45,806 bases of DNA from the NCBI GenBank assembly GCA_025457865.1, contig JALOTP010000009.1:1-45806 (forward strand), given 5' to 3'. Below the pieces are notes generated by a model. The model searched no databases. It worked only from the letters and a program-made list of their open reading frames with translations, and was not told the origin of the DNA. The position numbers and the translations under genes were made by a program. This document shows positions 23,933 through 33,408 of the stretch, piece after piece (positions within the stretch are counted from its first letter, which is position 1; each line of letters opens with the position of its first letter). This DNA comes from Thermoplasmatota archaeon (GTDB lineage: Archaea; Thermoplasmatota; Penumbrarchaeia; Penumbrarchaeales; Penumbrarchaeaceae).

Positions 23933-24115
23933 ATGGTCGAAGCAAAGACATGCTCGTTCTGCTTTGAGAAGATCCAACCTGGTACTGGCAGGATGTACAT
24001 CAAGAAGGATGGAAGGAGCTATAACTTCTGTTCGACAAAGTGTTTCAAGAACCTCGTTGACCTGAAAAGGGTCCCGAGGAGGACCAAGTGGTCGAAGAAC
24101 TATCAGAAGGGGTGA
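23933..24115 (+). CDS. rpl24e: Ribosomal protein L24e
   Basis: A 60-aa zinc-binding large-subunit protein with the C4 arrangement CSFC (residues 7-10) and CSTKC later, plus the basic ending RRTKWSKNYQKG. Full length for archaeal L24e. GAGGTAG overlaps the end of rps28e as its Shine-Dalgarno. The four-gene order with ndk next is conserved among euryarchaea. Confidence 0.96.
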   Translation: MVEAKTCSFCFEKIQPGTGRMYIKKDGRSYNFCSTKCFKNLVDLKRVPRRTKWSKNYQKG

Positions 24116-24119
24116 GCCC

Positions 24120-24596
24120 GTGACCCTTGAAAGGACCTTCCTCATGATCAAACCAGACGGCGTCAGCAGGGGTCTGGTCGGTGAGATCGTCCAAAGGATC
24201 GAGCAAAAGGGCTACAGGATCGCCGCAATGAAGATGATGACCATAGGTCCAGATATGGCCAGGGACCACTATGCCGAACATAGGACCAAACCGTTCTTCG
24301 GTGACCTGGTCTCCTTCATCACCTCTGGCCCGGTCGTCGCCATGGTAATAGAGGGCGAAAGGGCCGTAGATGGTATAAGGGCCATGATGGGAAGGACCGA
24401 ACCAAAGGATTCACCACCCGGAACGATAAGGGGCGATCTGGCAGTGAACCTATCAAGGAATGTGGTCCACGGTTCCGACTCGCAGGAAAGCGCCAAAAGG
24501 GAGATATCCCTCTTCTTCCATGAAGGTGAGCAAAACGACAATACCAGAGCCGACCACGCATGGCTCTATCCTATTCAGAAAAAGAAAGACCGGTAA
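24120..24596 (+). CDS. ndk: Nucleoside diphosphate kinase
   Basis: Ndk transfers the gamma phosphate from ATP to other nucleoside diphosphates. The 158-aa product starts from GTG and shows TFLMIKPDGVSRGL, the substrate loop HRTKPFFGDLVSFI and the active-site histidine in NVVHGSDSQESAKREI. Length is normal. It lies 4 bases after rpl24e, in the usual archaeal ribosomal-operon position. Confidence 0.97.
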   Translation: MTLERTFLMIKPDGVSRGLVGEIVQRIEQKGYRIAAMKMMTIGPDMARDHYAEHRTKPFFGDLVSFITSGPVVAMVIEGERAVDGIRAMMGRTEPKDSPPGTIRGDLAVNLSRNVVHGSDSQESAKREISLFFHEGEQNDNTRADHAWLYPIQKKKDR

Positions 24597-24608
24597 GGTG
24601 CATGAACG

Positions 24609-25529
24609 ATGGACGACGAGAAGATATGCATAATAGCCATAATCGCTGCCGTTCTGCTCCTCGCAGGCCTTGCAGGTCTGTCACTCTATGATGATTACAA
24701 GGAAAAGGATAAGAAGGATGATAATAGGACCGAGGTCGTCCAGATAATGGACGGCGATGAGGTAACGGTGGATTACATAGGTCGGTTCCTGGGAGCTGGT
24801 AGTGATCAGGGGCCGGTCTTCGACACCTCCATCCGTGAGGTTGCGGACGATATCAGCATTCCCAAGTCCCAGGGCTTCATGCCCAAACCGGTCTATGATG
24901 ACCTGGCCTTCACAGTTGGCTCTGGTCAGATGGTAAAGGGCTTCGAGGAAGCCGTCCTTGGCAAGAAACAGGGACAGACCTTTACGGTGACCGTACCTCC
25001 GGATAAGGGTTACGGAGCAGCCATCCCTGAACTTATTTATAATTTCAACACAACCCAGATACTTCCGCTCAGGGAGGTACTGAGCATTGATGAGTTCTCC
25101 AGGTCATACCAAGGGATATCCGCTGGGGATGTCAGGTCGTTCCTTCATCCCTTCTGGGGCTGGGAGGTTGCGGTGCTGAACAGCAACGCCCTGGAGGTGA
25201 CCATAATGCATCAGCCCGTCTACGGAAAGGATTATCATCCCCTTCCATGGAACGTGACGGTGAAGGACATATCCACGGAACGTAACACCTTCACCCTGCA
25301 GCACCAGGTATACGAGATATCCACAAGAACGAAGGTCCCCTTCCCGGAGATGGGCAAGTTCGACCCTAGCTGGGCCAACAGTGCCATCGTTGCCAACAGC
25401 AACAACCCGCCCATGGAAGGTTTCGTAACCTCGATGGGTGGAACGATAACTCTGGATTTCAACAAAGAGGTGGCTGGCAAGACCCTCCTCTTCCAGATAA
25501 CCATAAACAGTGTAAAGAGGGTGGAGTGA
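24609..25529 (+). CDS. Membrane-anchored FKBP-type peptidyl-prolyl isomerase
   Basis: The 306-aa product has a short N-terminus and one membrane segment (IIAIIAAVLLLAGLAGLSL, about 8-26). An FKBP domain follows (DGDEVTVDYIGRFL, then FDTSIREVA, FTVGSGQMVKGFEEAVLG and VPPDKGYG), with an insert-in-flap region typical of archaeal long FKBPs. A C-terminal extension of about 120 residues remains. It should fold proteins on the outer face of the membrane. It follows ndk by 12 bases and its stop overlaps the cyclophilin start, so two isomerases of different families are made together. Confidence 0.88.
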   Translation: MDDEKICIIAIIAAVLLLAGLAGLSLYDDYKEKDKKDDNRTEVVQIMDGDEVTVDYIGRFLGAGSDQGPVFDTSIREVADDISIPKSQGFMPKPVYDDLAFTVGSGQMVKGFEEAVLGKKQGQTFTVTVPPDKGYGAAIPELIYNFNTTQILPLREVLSIDEFSRSYQGISAGDVRSFLHPFWGWEVAVLNSNALEVTIMHQPVYGKDYHPLPWNVTVKDISTERNTFTLQHQVYEISTRTKVPFPEMGKFDPSWANSAIVANSNNPPMEGFVTSMGGTITLDFNKEVAGKTLLFQITINSVKRVE

Positions 25530-26182
25530 TGATAAGGTCCAAGAACATCAGGGCGGCGTCCAACGCTGTCCCATTGTACATCCTTATAGGGGCCATCGTC
25601 GTCTCGGTCATACTCTTCATACTGGCAAATCAGTTCCTGTTGGTATCCACAAAATACCCATCGGACAATGGACCACTTGTTGACGAACAGAACGTTCAGT
25701 ACGGCAAGCCTTTTGCCGTGTTCCAGGTCGAAGGTTTCGGGACCATCAAGATAGCACTTGACAAGGATAAGGCCCCAAAAACGGTAGAGAATTTCATAAC
25801 CCTTGCGAACAAACCATTCTACAACGGTCTTACCTTTCACAGGGTCATCCCTGATTTCATGATACAGGGAGGCGACCCGCAGGGTGATGGGACCGGAGGG
25901 CCTGGATATACCCTTGAGTCCGAAGCGTCCAACGGACTGAAACATGACAAGGGCGTGATCTCCATGGCAAAGAAGAGCGGAGATACCAGGATGTCCGGGT
26001 CACAATTCTTCATAGTCCAGGCAAAGGATGGGGCTCACCATCTCGACGGCGAGCACACCGTATTCGGAAGGGTCGTATCCGGTCTGGACCTCGTCGATAA
26101 GATAGCTGCGGTCAGGACCGATGCCAATGATAAACCGGTCGATCCGATCATAATATCCTCTGTGACCATCATCTACGAATGA
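25529..26182 (+). CDS. Membrane-anchored cyclophilin-type peptidyl-prolyl isomerase
   Basis: The product (217 aa) has an N-terminal membrane segment (LYILIGAIVVSVILFILANQ) and a compact cyclophilin domain. TVENFITLANKPFYNGLTFHRVIPDFMIQGG and, later, SGSQFFIVQAKDGAHHLDG are visible across the domain, including the catalytic Arg in FHRVIP. ATG 25529 overlaps the FKBP stop (TGATG); GTG 25526 is one codon earlier. GGTGG lies just upstream. It is the last gene of the L7Ae-ndk operon and converges on the TrxR-like gene with a 12-base gap. Confidence 0.93.
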   Translation: MIRSKNIRAASNAVPLYILIGAIVVSVILFILANQFLLVSTKYPSDNGPLVDEQNVQYGKPFAVFQVEGFGTIKIALDKDKAPKTVENFITLANKPFYNGLTFHRVIPDFMIQGGDPQGDGTGGPGYTLESEASNGLKHDKGVISMAKKSGDTRMSGSQFFIVQAKDGAHHLDGEHTVFGRVVSGLDLVDKIAAVRTDANDKPVDPIIISSVTIIYE

Positions 26183-26194
26183 TCTACCTGACCA

Positions 26195-27178
26195 TCATTT
26201 CTTCAAGCCCCACTGGGAGGATGGTCTCAGGTTACCTCTGAGATATGCCTGTGCCGAGAGGGCGGACCTCATCCCTTCAGCTACCGCAAGTGAGATCTGA
26301 CGCACCTCCCTGCAGGTTATGTCCCCAGCCGCATAGACGCCTTTCAAAGAGGTCGTAGCGCCATCATAGGTCCTTATACAACCATTATCGCCTTTCTCCA
26401 AGCTATCCGCGATGTAATCTGTCACAGGCCTGTTGCCCATGAGGTAGATGAAAAGAGCATCGCATTCGAAGAGCCCCTCCTCACCTGTGCTGGACCTGAC
26501 AAGGACCCCCTTGAACTCAGGACCTTCTGGGATGTTCATTATCCTCTTTCCTTCCATGGGAGAGACCTTGCTGAAAGAACGCAGCGAATCCAAGCTCTCC
26601 TCATCGAACGGTCCCACCATTGAAAAGACCGATATCCTCGATGCGAACGTAGAGAGCAGTTCAAGCTCATCTCCAAGCCTGGTCGGCTGCCCAACGACAG
26701 CCACATGCTTTCCTTTCATGTTCGGACCATCGCAGATTGCGCAGTAATGCACCCCTCTTCCAATGAACTGACCCTCACCTTCTATGGAGGGTTCCCTGCC
26801 CATTGAACCAGTAGCAAGTATCACGGTCCTCCCCTTGAAGGTCCTTACGGGCGATGAGAGGAGCTTCTCCTCTTTCCTGAAGTCCGTATAGACGATGTTC
26901 TCCTGGACGAACTGAGCGCCCAGGTTCCTGGCCTGTTCCCTGAAACGTTCAAGGAGATCACTTGCCTTTATGGGACCTGGGAATCCTGGGTAGTTCTCTA
27001 TCTGATGGGGACCGCCCATAGCTCCGCTTCCCTTATCCTTATCGATGATGAGCGTCCTCAACCCCCCCCTTGCTGAGTAGATGGCCGAAGCCATTCCTGC
27101 AGGTCCGCCCCCAACTATGATGACGTCCCAAACCTCATTCTCGGGGCCTGTCTGCAAACCTTTCCCATCATCTGACAT
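26195..27178 (-). CDS. Thioredoxin reductase-like flavoprotein lacking NADPH motifs
   Basis: The 327-aa product has the TrxR architecture. The FAD motif GGGPAG lies at 23-28, ATG at 122-124, the redox pair CAIC at 146-149 and a C-terminal FAD motif GVYAAGDI. In place of the NADPH-binding GGGNTA it reads GQPTRL (163-168), and the HRR phosphate-binding motif is replaced by FSM. Thermoplasma thioredoxin reductase is known to lack NADPH use, and this protein looks like the same kind, so the electron donor is unknown. ATG 27178 is supported by GGGAGGTCA upstream; the frame is open to 27217. Confidence 0.85.
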   Translation of the reverse strand: MSDDGKGLQTGPENEVWDVIIVGGGPAGMASAIYSARGGLRTLIIDKDKGSGAMGGPHQIENYPGFPGPIKASDLLERFREQARNLGAQFVQENIVYTDFRKEEKLLSSPVRTFKGRTVILATGSMGREPSIEGEGQFIGRGVHYCAICDGPNMKGKHVAVVGQPTRLGDELELLSTFASRISVFSMVGPFDEESLDSLRSFSKVSPMEGKRIMNIPEGPEFKGVLVRSSTGEEGLFECDALFIYLMGNRPVTDYIADSLEKGDNGCIRTYDGATTSLKGVYAAGDITCREVRQISLAVAEGMRSALSAQAYLRGNLRPSSQWGLKK

Positions 27179-27286
27179 CGTTTTGACCTCCCGTCGTATT
27201 ACGTATGATATATCCATAGATCCTTGAGTTTAAACTTTGTGCATGAACATGCTAGTTCCGCAGGGAAGGTACCTGTTCGAACCACC

Positions 27287-28393
27287 TCAGGATTTCTTCT
27301 TGATTATGACCGTCAGGACATCACCTTCCCTCAATCTATGATTTATCCCTACGGCCTGACCGGGATATTTTGCTGATGGGCCCCAAATGCTTGCATATCT
27401 GAAGAGCTCGACGAAATCCCTATGCAAGTGCTCGCAGACGGCTTTGACCGTTGAACCGTCAAGAAGGACCAAAGGAACGTCCATATCAGCAGGACCCCCC
27501 TGGGGTTTAAGATATATCCTAATGAAACCAAGGGTGTCATATATCCTGTCCTTAAGTTCCTGGATGCCCGTACCATCCTTGACTGACAGCTCGAGGAATT
27601 CGACACCCACAGAATCCTTTATCTGTCTCCTCACACCTCTGAACGCTTGGTCTATCTTATTTATCACAGTGATGCTGCGGATGAAGACCCGGTTCCCTGC
27701 AAGGAAATCAACGAGACGGTCCTGGGTCGCATCTTCCCTGAGAACGATAGTGCCACTGACGATCCCGAAAGCACGGACTATCTCGGAGGCCTGCTCCTCC
27801 GTCATCTTGGTCATCTTGACCGTGCTGCGTATTATTATCCCACCCTTATCGGATGGTGTGAACGTGATATCGGGCCTCTTCTGGTCCAGCCTGATCCCGG
27901 CATCTATCAGTTCCCTCTGGAGTATGTCTATTCGATAGTTGAAAATATCTCCCATCAAGAGGACTAGGTCCGAGTTCCTGGCAGCGGCAATGACCTCCTT
28001 GCCTCTGCCCTTACCCTTGGATGCCCCTTTGATGATCCCAGGCATGTCAAGGACCTGGATCTTGGCCCCTTTGTACTCAAGGAGGCCTGGAATGACATCT
28101 AGTGTCGTGAACTGGTACTCCGCCACTTCCGACCGTGAATTTGTAAGCTCGTTCAGGAGTGATGATTTACCTACGGACGGGAAACCGACGAGGGCCACAG
28201 TTGCATCGCCCGATTTCTTGACATAAAACCCCTTGCCCATACCGGTGCTCTTGGATTTATTGAGCTCTATCTGTGCCCTGAGCTTTGCTATCTTAGCCTT
28301 GAGCTTGCCTATATGATGCTCGGTGGCCTTGTTCTTCTGGGTCTTGAAGACCTCGTCCTCGATCTGTTTGATCTGTTCTTCTATGGTCGCCAT
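27287..28393 (-). CDS. DRG family GTPase (Obg-like, with TGS domain)
   Basis: DRG proteins are conserved archaeal and eukaryotic GTPases linked to translation. The product (368 aa) has the N-terminal helical region MATIEEQIKQIEDEV with KATEHHIGKLKAKIAKLR. G1 is GFPSVGKSSLLNEL, the G2-region TTLDVIPG, G3 DMPGI and G4 NKID. The DRG insert and a C-terminal TGS domain (VCEHLHRDFVELFRYA, ending in GDVLTVI) are present. Length matches the family. ATG 28393 gives the typical family N-terminus; ATG 28417 is possible but lacks a clear Shine-Dalgarno. Confidence 0.95.
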   Translation of the reverse strand: MATIEEQIKQIEDEVFKTQKNKATEHHIGKLKAKIAKLRAQIELNKSKSTGMGKGFYVKKSGDATVALVGFPSVGKSSLLNELTNSRSEVAEYQFTTLDVIPGLLEYKGAKIQVLDMPGIIKGASKGKGRGKEVIAAARNSDLVLLMGDIFNYRIDILQRELIDAGIRLDQKRPDITFTPSDKGGIIIRSTVKMTKMTEEQASEIVRAFGIVSGTIVLREDATQDRLVDFLAGNRVFIRSITVINKIDQAFRGVRRQIKDSVGVEFLELSVKDGTGIQELKDRIYDTLGFIRIYLKPQGGPADMDVPLVLLDGSTVKAVCEHLHRDFVELFRYASIWGPSAKYPGQAVGINHRLREGDVLTVIIKKKS

Positions 28394-28520
28394 GTTTCTC
28401 AGTTCCGGACCGGGCATCTACCCATCTTGATTATGAATGACCTGTATTCAAGCTTTTCATAGGGCCGATTCTCCATCGGCCTGAAAAGAAGACATAGGTT
28501 ACCGTTGGTCTGTTGTGCAC

Positions 28521-31500
28521 CTACTTCTGTGGCTGCTGCGGAGGCCTCATCGGCTGAAGGGGCATCATCGGCCTCATAGGCATCGGTTGCCCAGGCGGTG
28601 TTCCAGGGGGCATGCCAGGCCTTGGAGGCATCATAGGTATCATCATCATGGGCGGTTGAGGACCTGTCGCAGGTTGGACGGGACCCGTTGGGGGAGCTTG
28701 ACCGGGTATGATTGCACCTTCGTGATAGAGAGATGTTTTCTTCCCCGGTTCCTCCGGGACACCCTCTCCTGGCTCCGGTGGTCTGATCTCCTCTTCGTAC
28801 TTGGTCCCTTTGAGGTAAAGTGCGAACTCATCGTTCAAAGCGGAGAGCGACCTCTTCCTCCTGTCCTCCAGGTCCTTCTTGGCCCTGTCCTTCGCCATAT
28901 CCTGGCCCTGCCATCCCGGTGGGACCTCGATCCTCATCTCCTTGATGACCAGGTCATGGTCCCTCAGGTAGGCGTCCATCTGATCGATGGGGACCGCCTC
29001 ATGGGACTCGAAACAGGATGGACAGTTGGCGTTCTCGATGATCTGTATGCGGGTCGTTCCGCATGAGCAGGTCCAGGTCGGGAGGTCCGTATAGATGGTA
29101 TCCATCGTCTCTATGTCCTTCCGCCTCTCCTCGTACTGCTCGACCATCTGTTTCTGCTGGGAGCTCTTTCCGGAGACGAGCATGAAGACCACGACACCGG
29201 CGGCCGCAAGCAAGATCAGAACGAAGACGACGATTATGATAGGCCCTATAACATCTGGGTCATCTTTTACCTCACTGACCTTGATCTTGAAGGTGAACTC
29301 TTCAGAGTAGAGCCCTGCTTCGTCCCTAGCCTTAACGCGTATGTTGTACTCGCCTATCTGGTCCTTGGGAAGTTCCAGAGCGAACTGGTAGTAATCCGCA
29401 CCGTTCTTCTCTGTGGATGCTCCCTTGGGAGGTGTTATGTTCCATGAGTAGTAGAACTTGCTCTTGGTGTAATCATCCGCTACGTAGACCGTGATATAGA
29501 CCTCGTCCCTTATGTCACCTGAGCTAATGTTGAAATATCCACCATCGTTCTCAATGAAGTGTATCACCTCATTGAACATTATGGAGACGTTCAGGACAAC
29601 GGGTGGCTGTTCCTTTCCGGCCGTCTCTACGGTGACGAACAGGGACGAGGGTCCGATATTTCCATTGTCGTCAACGACACTGATATTGACGTTGTACTCG
29701 GTCCCTCTCGTCAGACCGTCTATCCTGGCCGTTCCATTCCCCAACTGGTCCTGGACCAGCGACCCGACCTTCCCCGAACTAGAATATCTTAGAAGGTAAT
29801 GGTTGAAGTCCATCACCTGTTCCTTCTGAACGGGCGACCAGGTCATTTCAAAGGACTTGCTAGTGATGGAACCCTCGACGACCTTGAGGTCCGTTGGAAA
29901 GACCCTAGGTGCCGTCCTATCGGACTGATTTATGGGTTCGGCAAAGTCATAATTGTTCGATCCTAGCGTGATGTTCTCTTCAAGATTGTAATCAAGGATG
30001 GTCACCGCAGCATAGTACATCACCCCATCGATGAGAGGGGCCCCTTTGAACTCGTCTATTACCATGTCGCCGGTCTTGTAATTGCCTATCGTAGTATATG
30101 GCTGCATCCCGATTACGGACTCTATGGGTCTATCGTCGAAGTATATCTTGTACTGCCAGAACATACCAAGGTTCGTTTCCGAGAACCATGACAATGAAAG
30201 AGCACCCCCGCCATCTTCAGGGATGTCATTGACAGAGAATCCCAACGGATTCGCCATTGGAACGCCATCGGGTTCTATGTAATGGACACCGTGGATGGAA
30301 TTGTTCCCGTCAAGAACCACGTCTATGTGATCATTGTGGTCCAGCGCAAGAACGGCAAACGAGTAGAGGTTCCTGGAATTGATGGGCAGTCCACCTATCT
30401 CCGACACCAACAGTTCCGATACGGAGGCAGTGGTAATGGTCGCAAGCAGGTAGGCCTGGTCCACATCGTTGAAGAAGAAGTTCTGACCATAGACCTGGTA
30501 CTCGACGAACCTCGGTAAAGTCGTTGGCGTCCAGGTTATCTTGATCTTCTTCTCACCCTTCAGTCCCTCCGCGATGACATCCCTTATCTTCGGGATGGGC
30601 AGCTCCTTGTCGTTAATGACCTTCGCTCCGTTCGAGAGGGTTATCTTGTCCGTGTACTGGCCCCATTTGTTGACCGTGACGACCGTAGCATAGTATGTTT
30701 TTCCATCCTCGAGCGTTGTCCCCTTGCTCGTATTGACAATGACCGTATGATTGTAGAACCCCTCTTCATCTGCCGGGGTTATCATCAGGTCCGGTTGCCT
30801 GTTCGAATCATTGGCCTTAAGGTCCGAGACGCTGGTGAACGGAAGCATTTCGAGGAAGACCCAGAAAAGACCTATGTCCTCGATGTGCTGTATGTTCGGC
30901 GGTATGAATGTCAACTTCAATGCTCCGCCTTTGTCCCCCTCGCCATCCTCACCCTTGTAATCCTGGAGATCGACCTCTAAACAGACATCCGGGATGTCCA
31001 GGGGCCTGAAATATGCTTGGGCCGTTGTGGAAGAGGAAACGTTGCCCCAATTCCCTACCTCATCCTCGGCCCTGAAAGCAAAGGAAACAAAGCTCCTTGG
31101 CGGGAACTTAATGGCAAATTCGTTACTCGTTATGTCCTCTATGCCCATCAAGAGCTCTTCCCTTGTCAGGTAGTTCTTGATCTCCCCTCCGGTGAAATTA
31201 TGGTAGACCTTGTAACTGCTCCAATCCTGGTTCGTCAGGGTCGCATTTCCCATTACAATTCTGACCTGGAGCTTCTTCACTCTGCCGCCAACATCTGTGT
31301 CAAGGAAGCCATTGTTCTCCTCTGGCCATTCGAACGATATCTTGAACGTGCCCGGTATCCTCTCTTCAACAGGAACGGATGTCCCCTTGATCCAGTTGAT
31401 ATTATCCGTAGCGGAAGGTGCAACACCATCCACAACTGGCCCCTGGACAGGTTTAATCGAGCTGCTTACCGGGTCCATGGAACCTCTTATGGCCTTTGCT

Positions 31501-33278
31501 GTTACCTTTACGTAGATAGGACCATCGGGTTGGTCCTTGGTTATCGAATTCGGAAGCGTGCTCTTCGCAATGAACTTGACCCCCTCCACTATGGTCTTTA
31601 AGTCAGCCGGGTCCCTTGAAAGCGAGATGGTCTTCTTCAGGTTCAGACCGTTCACATCGCTGAAAACCTCCAACTTTATGACCCCTGGTACGTCTCCTTC
31701 CATGTCCTTGTATGTTATGCCCAGGTCGAACATGGTAGTGGCGGAACCGGTGGGCGGGGATATAGATAGGTCCTTCAAAATGGGCAGCTGGTTCCTTCTG
31801 AGCACTTCCAGGTCACCGGTGTTCGATGCACCGGCGTTGGGAGAGGAGACCAGAACGCATTGCTGATAGGTAGCTCCGTTCGTATAGTTCACATGGGACA
31901 TCGAGTATCCTATGTTATCCCCTGCAGCCCTCCCGTAGAACTTCGCTTTGGCAGTTGATGCATCGTTCGATGAAGACCAGGACCAGAAAGAATAGACAGC
32001 ACCTGATTCGGCCATCAAGGCACCGGTCCTATTGTCATAACCGGGCGCTCCGATAGATATCGAAGGGATCGTCGGACCTACTATGTCGGATCTGGCTATG
32101 GACCACCCGAACCTATCCCCCATCTCTTCACCAGAGAAGTTCTCATCGAATGTCCCGGGCTGGCTCAGGTCCCTCTGCAGTGACGTTGCTCCGTAGAACA
32201 GAAATACCTTGCCTTCGCCCTGGAACGGGGCAGATACCATGAGCTCATCCCCTGAGCCGGGACCTCCAGTGGTATCACCTATGACGCCAGCGGTCCAACC
32301 CAATCTGGACCTGTTGACCTGTCCATATATGAACCCGTCAAGGTTGCTCGGATATTTCTCAGGGATCTCCATCATTATGTTCTTTCCGTAATGAACGTAA
32401 AATGCCCCCTTTTCCAGCCATGTGACCGTAGTGACCGGTGAATAGAAGGGGTCACCCATTCCCATATCCTCTATCCCATCACCGTTAATATCACCTACAT
32501 TTTCTACAGTGAAGCCAAACCATCCGTTATCGTCGTACCCATATATCACAAATACAAGCCTGGCTCCGCCGGATGATGTATAGGCCTTATCGGTCTCAGG
32601 GGTCACGCTCGTCCTGCCCTCGCTCGAAGCCAGAGAAAGGTTTATCAGATATACGGCTCCGGTCCTGTAGTCCCCACCAAGCTCGCTAATCGTATGCAGT
32701 TGTCTCGGAGCGCCAACTATAGCGAATATCTTGTTATTGTTCTCAAAATCTATTCCTGCGACGGAATGGCCAAGGAGTTCCCCTGAGACCCCTATTATGG
32801 TTATGACCGCATTCGCCTGGGTTAACGTATAGGTGCCCTTGGACCTACCTATGAACACATAGGCCTTCGATTCTCCGGGTGACCCGATTATCACCTCGTT
32901 CCTCCCATCGCCAGTGTAATCATCGATGGTGTTCACATCCCAACCGAAGTTGCTGGACGCTGGACCGGTGATCCTCCAATTAGGACTTGTGAGGGATATC
33001 GATGATGACCATGGGCCGTTGAAGATATAGACCCTGTTCTCACCGGGGGCGGCTATGGCATAGTCCGTTATCCCGTCACCATCTATATCTTTCAATGCCG
33101 TAACGTTCCAACCCAGTTTGGCATTGTTCGTGCTTCCCGAGGTCCTATAGACAGGTTCCAGGTCCTCGTTCCCCTGGACTATGAACGGTAAGGTGCTCAT
33201 TAGGAGCATTACCAGCATTACCGATGCCATCTTAGGAATAAAGGACGTTCTTGTGTTCCCGATTTTCATCATAGACAC
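28521..33278 (-). CDS. Giant surface protein: FG-GAP propeller, fibronectin III domains, cytoplasmic zinc ribbon and Pro/Met tail
   Basis: The 1585-aa protein starts with a signal peptide (MASVMLVMLLMSTLPFIVQG, about 17-36). An integrin-alpha-like FG-GAP propeller follows (about 45-500; repeats such as LGWNVTALKDIDGDG, FGWDVNTIDDYTGDG and FGFTVENVGDINGDG with calcium-type DxDGDG loops). Fibronectin-III/Ig-like domains span about 500-1330. One membrane span (IIIVVFVLILLAAAGVVVFM) is followed, inside the cell, by a coiled stretch and a zinc ribbon (CSCG...CPSC). About 80 residues rich in Pro and Met end the protein. The exterior suggests adhesion or ligand binding; the structured cytoplasmic part suggests coupling to an internal partner. 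It is downstream of the TatD-like gene on the same strand with a 130-base gap. Confidence 0.88.
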   Translation of the reverse strand: MSMMKIGNTRTSFIPKMASVMLVMLLMSTLPFIVQGNEDLEPVYRTSGSTNNAKLGWNVTALKDIDGDGITDYAIAAPGENRVYIFNGPWSSSISLTSPNWRITGPASSNFGWDVNTIDDYTGDGRNEVIIGSPGESKAYVFIGRSKGTYTLTQANAVITIIGVSGELLGHSVAGIDFENNNKIFAIVGAPRQLHTISELGGDYRTGAVYLINLSLASSEGRTSVTPETDKAYTSSGGARLVFVIYGYDDNGWFGFTVENVGDINGDGIEDMGMGDPFYSPVTTVTWLEKGAFYVHYGKNIMMEIPEKYPSNLDGFIYGQVNRSRLGWTAGVIGDTTGGPGSGDELMVSAPFQGEGKVFLFYGATSLQRDLSQPGTFDENFSGEEMGDRFGWSIARSDIVGPTIPSISIGAPGYDNRTGALMAESGAVYSFWSWSSSNDASTAKAKFYGRAAGDNIGYSMSHVNYTNGATYQQCVLVSSPNAGASNTGDLEVLRRNQLPILKDLSISPPTGSATTMFDLGITYKDMEGDVPGVIKLEVFSDVNGLNLKKTISLSRDPADLKTIVEGVKFIAKSTLPNSITKDQPDGPIYVKVTAKAIRGSMDPVSSSIKPVQGPVVDGVAPSATDNINWIKGTSVPVEERIPGTFKISFEWPEENNGFLDTDVGGRVKKLQVRIVMGNATLTNQDWSSYKVYHNFTGGEIKNYLTREELLMGIEDITSNEFAIKFPPRSFVSFAFRAEDEVGNWGNVSSSTTAQAYFRPLDIPDVCLEVDLQDYKGEDGEGDKGGALKLTFIPPNIQHIEDIGLFWVFLEMLPFTSVSDLKANDSNRQPDLMITPADEEGFYNHTVIVNTSKGTTLEDGKTYYATVVTVNKWGQYTDKITLSNGAKVINDKELPIPKIRDVIAEGLKGEKKIKITWTPTTLPRFVEYQVYGQNFFFNDVDQAYLLATITTASVSELLVSEIGGLPINSRNLYSFAVLALDHNDHIDVVLDGNNSIHGVHYIEPDGVPMANPLGFSVNDIPEDGGGALSLSWFSETNLGMFWQYKIYFDDRPIESVIGMQPYTTIGNYKTGDMVIDEFKGAPLIDGVMYYAAVTILDYNLEENITLGSNNYDFAEPINQSDRTAPRVFPTDLKVVEGSITSKSFEMTWSPVQKEQVMDFNHYLLRYSSSGKVGSLVQDQLGNGTARIDGLTRGTEYNVNISVVDDNGNIGPSSLFVTVETAGKEQPPVVLNVSIMFNEVIHFIENDGGYFNISSGDIRDEVYITVYVADDYTKSKFYYSWNITPPKGASTEKNGADYYQFALELPKDQIGEYNIRVKARDEAGLYSEEFTFKIKVSEVKDDPDVIGPIIIVVFVLILLAAAGVVVFMLVSGKSSQQKQMVEQYEERRKDIETMDTIYTDLPTWTCSCGTTRIQIIENANCPSCFESHEAVPIDQMDAYLRDHDLVIKEMRIEVPPGWQGQDMAKDRAKKDLEDRRKRSLSALNDEFALYLKGTKYEEEIRPPEPGEGVPEEPGKKTSLYHEGAIIPGQAPPTGPVQPATGPQPPMMMIPMMPPRPGMPPGTPPGQPMPMRPMMPLQPMRPPQQPQK

Positions 33279-33408
33279 TGAACCATACCTCCTGGCCTTG
33301 TATTCAGGATACCCTGACGAAGAGAGGTTTTACTAAGGGCAGAAAGGTATATATTCTTTACCTATGAGGCATGCCAGAGAACCCGGCCTTAAAGTCCATA
33401 AGGCACCT

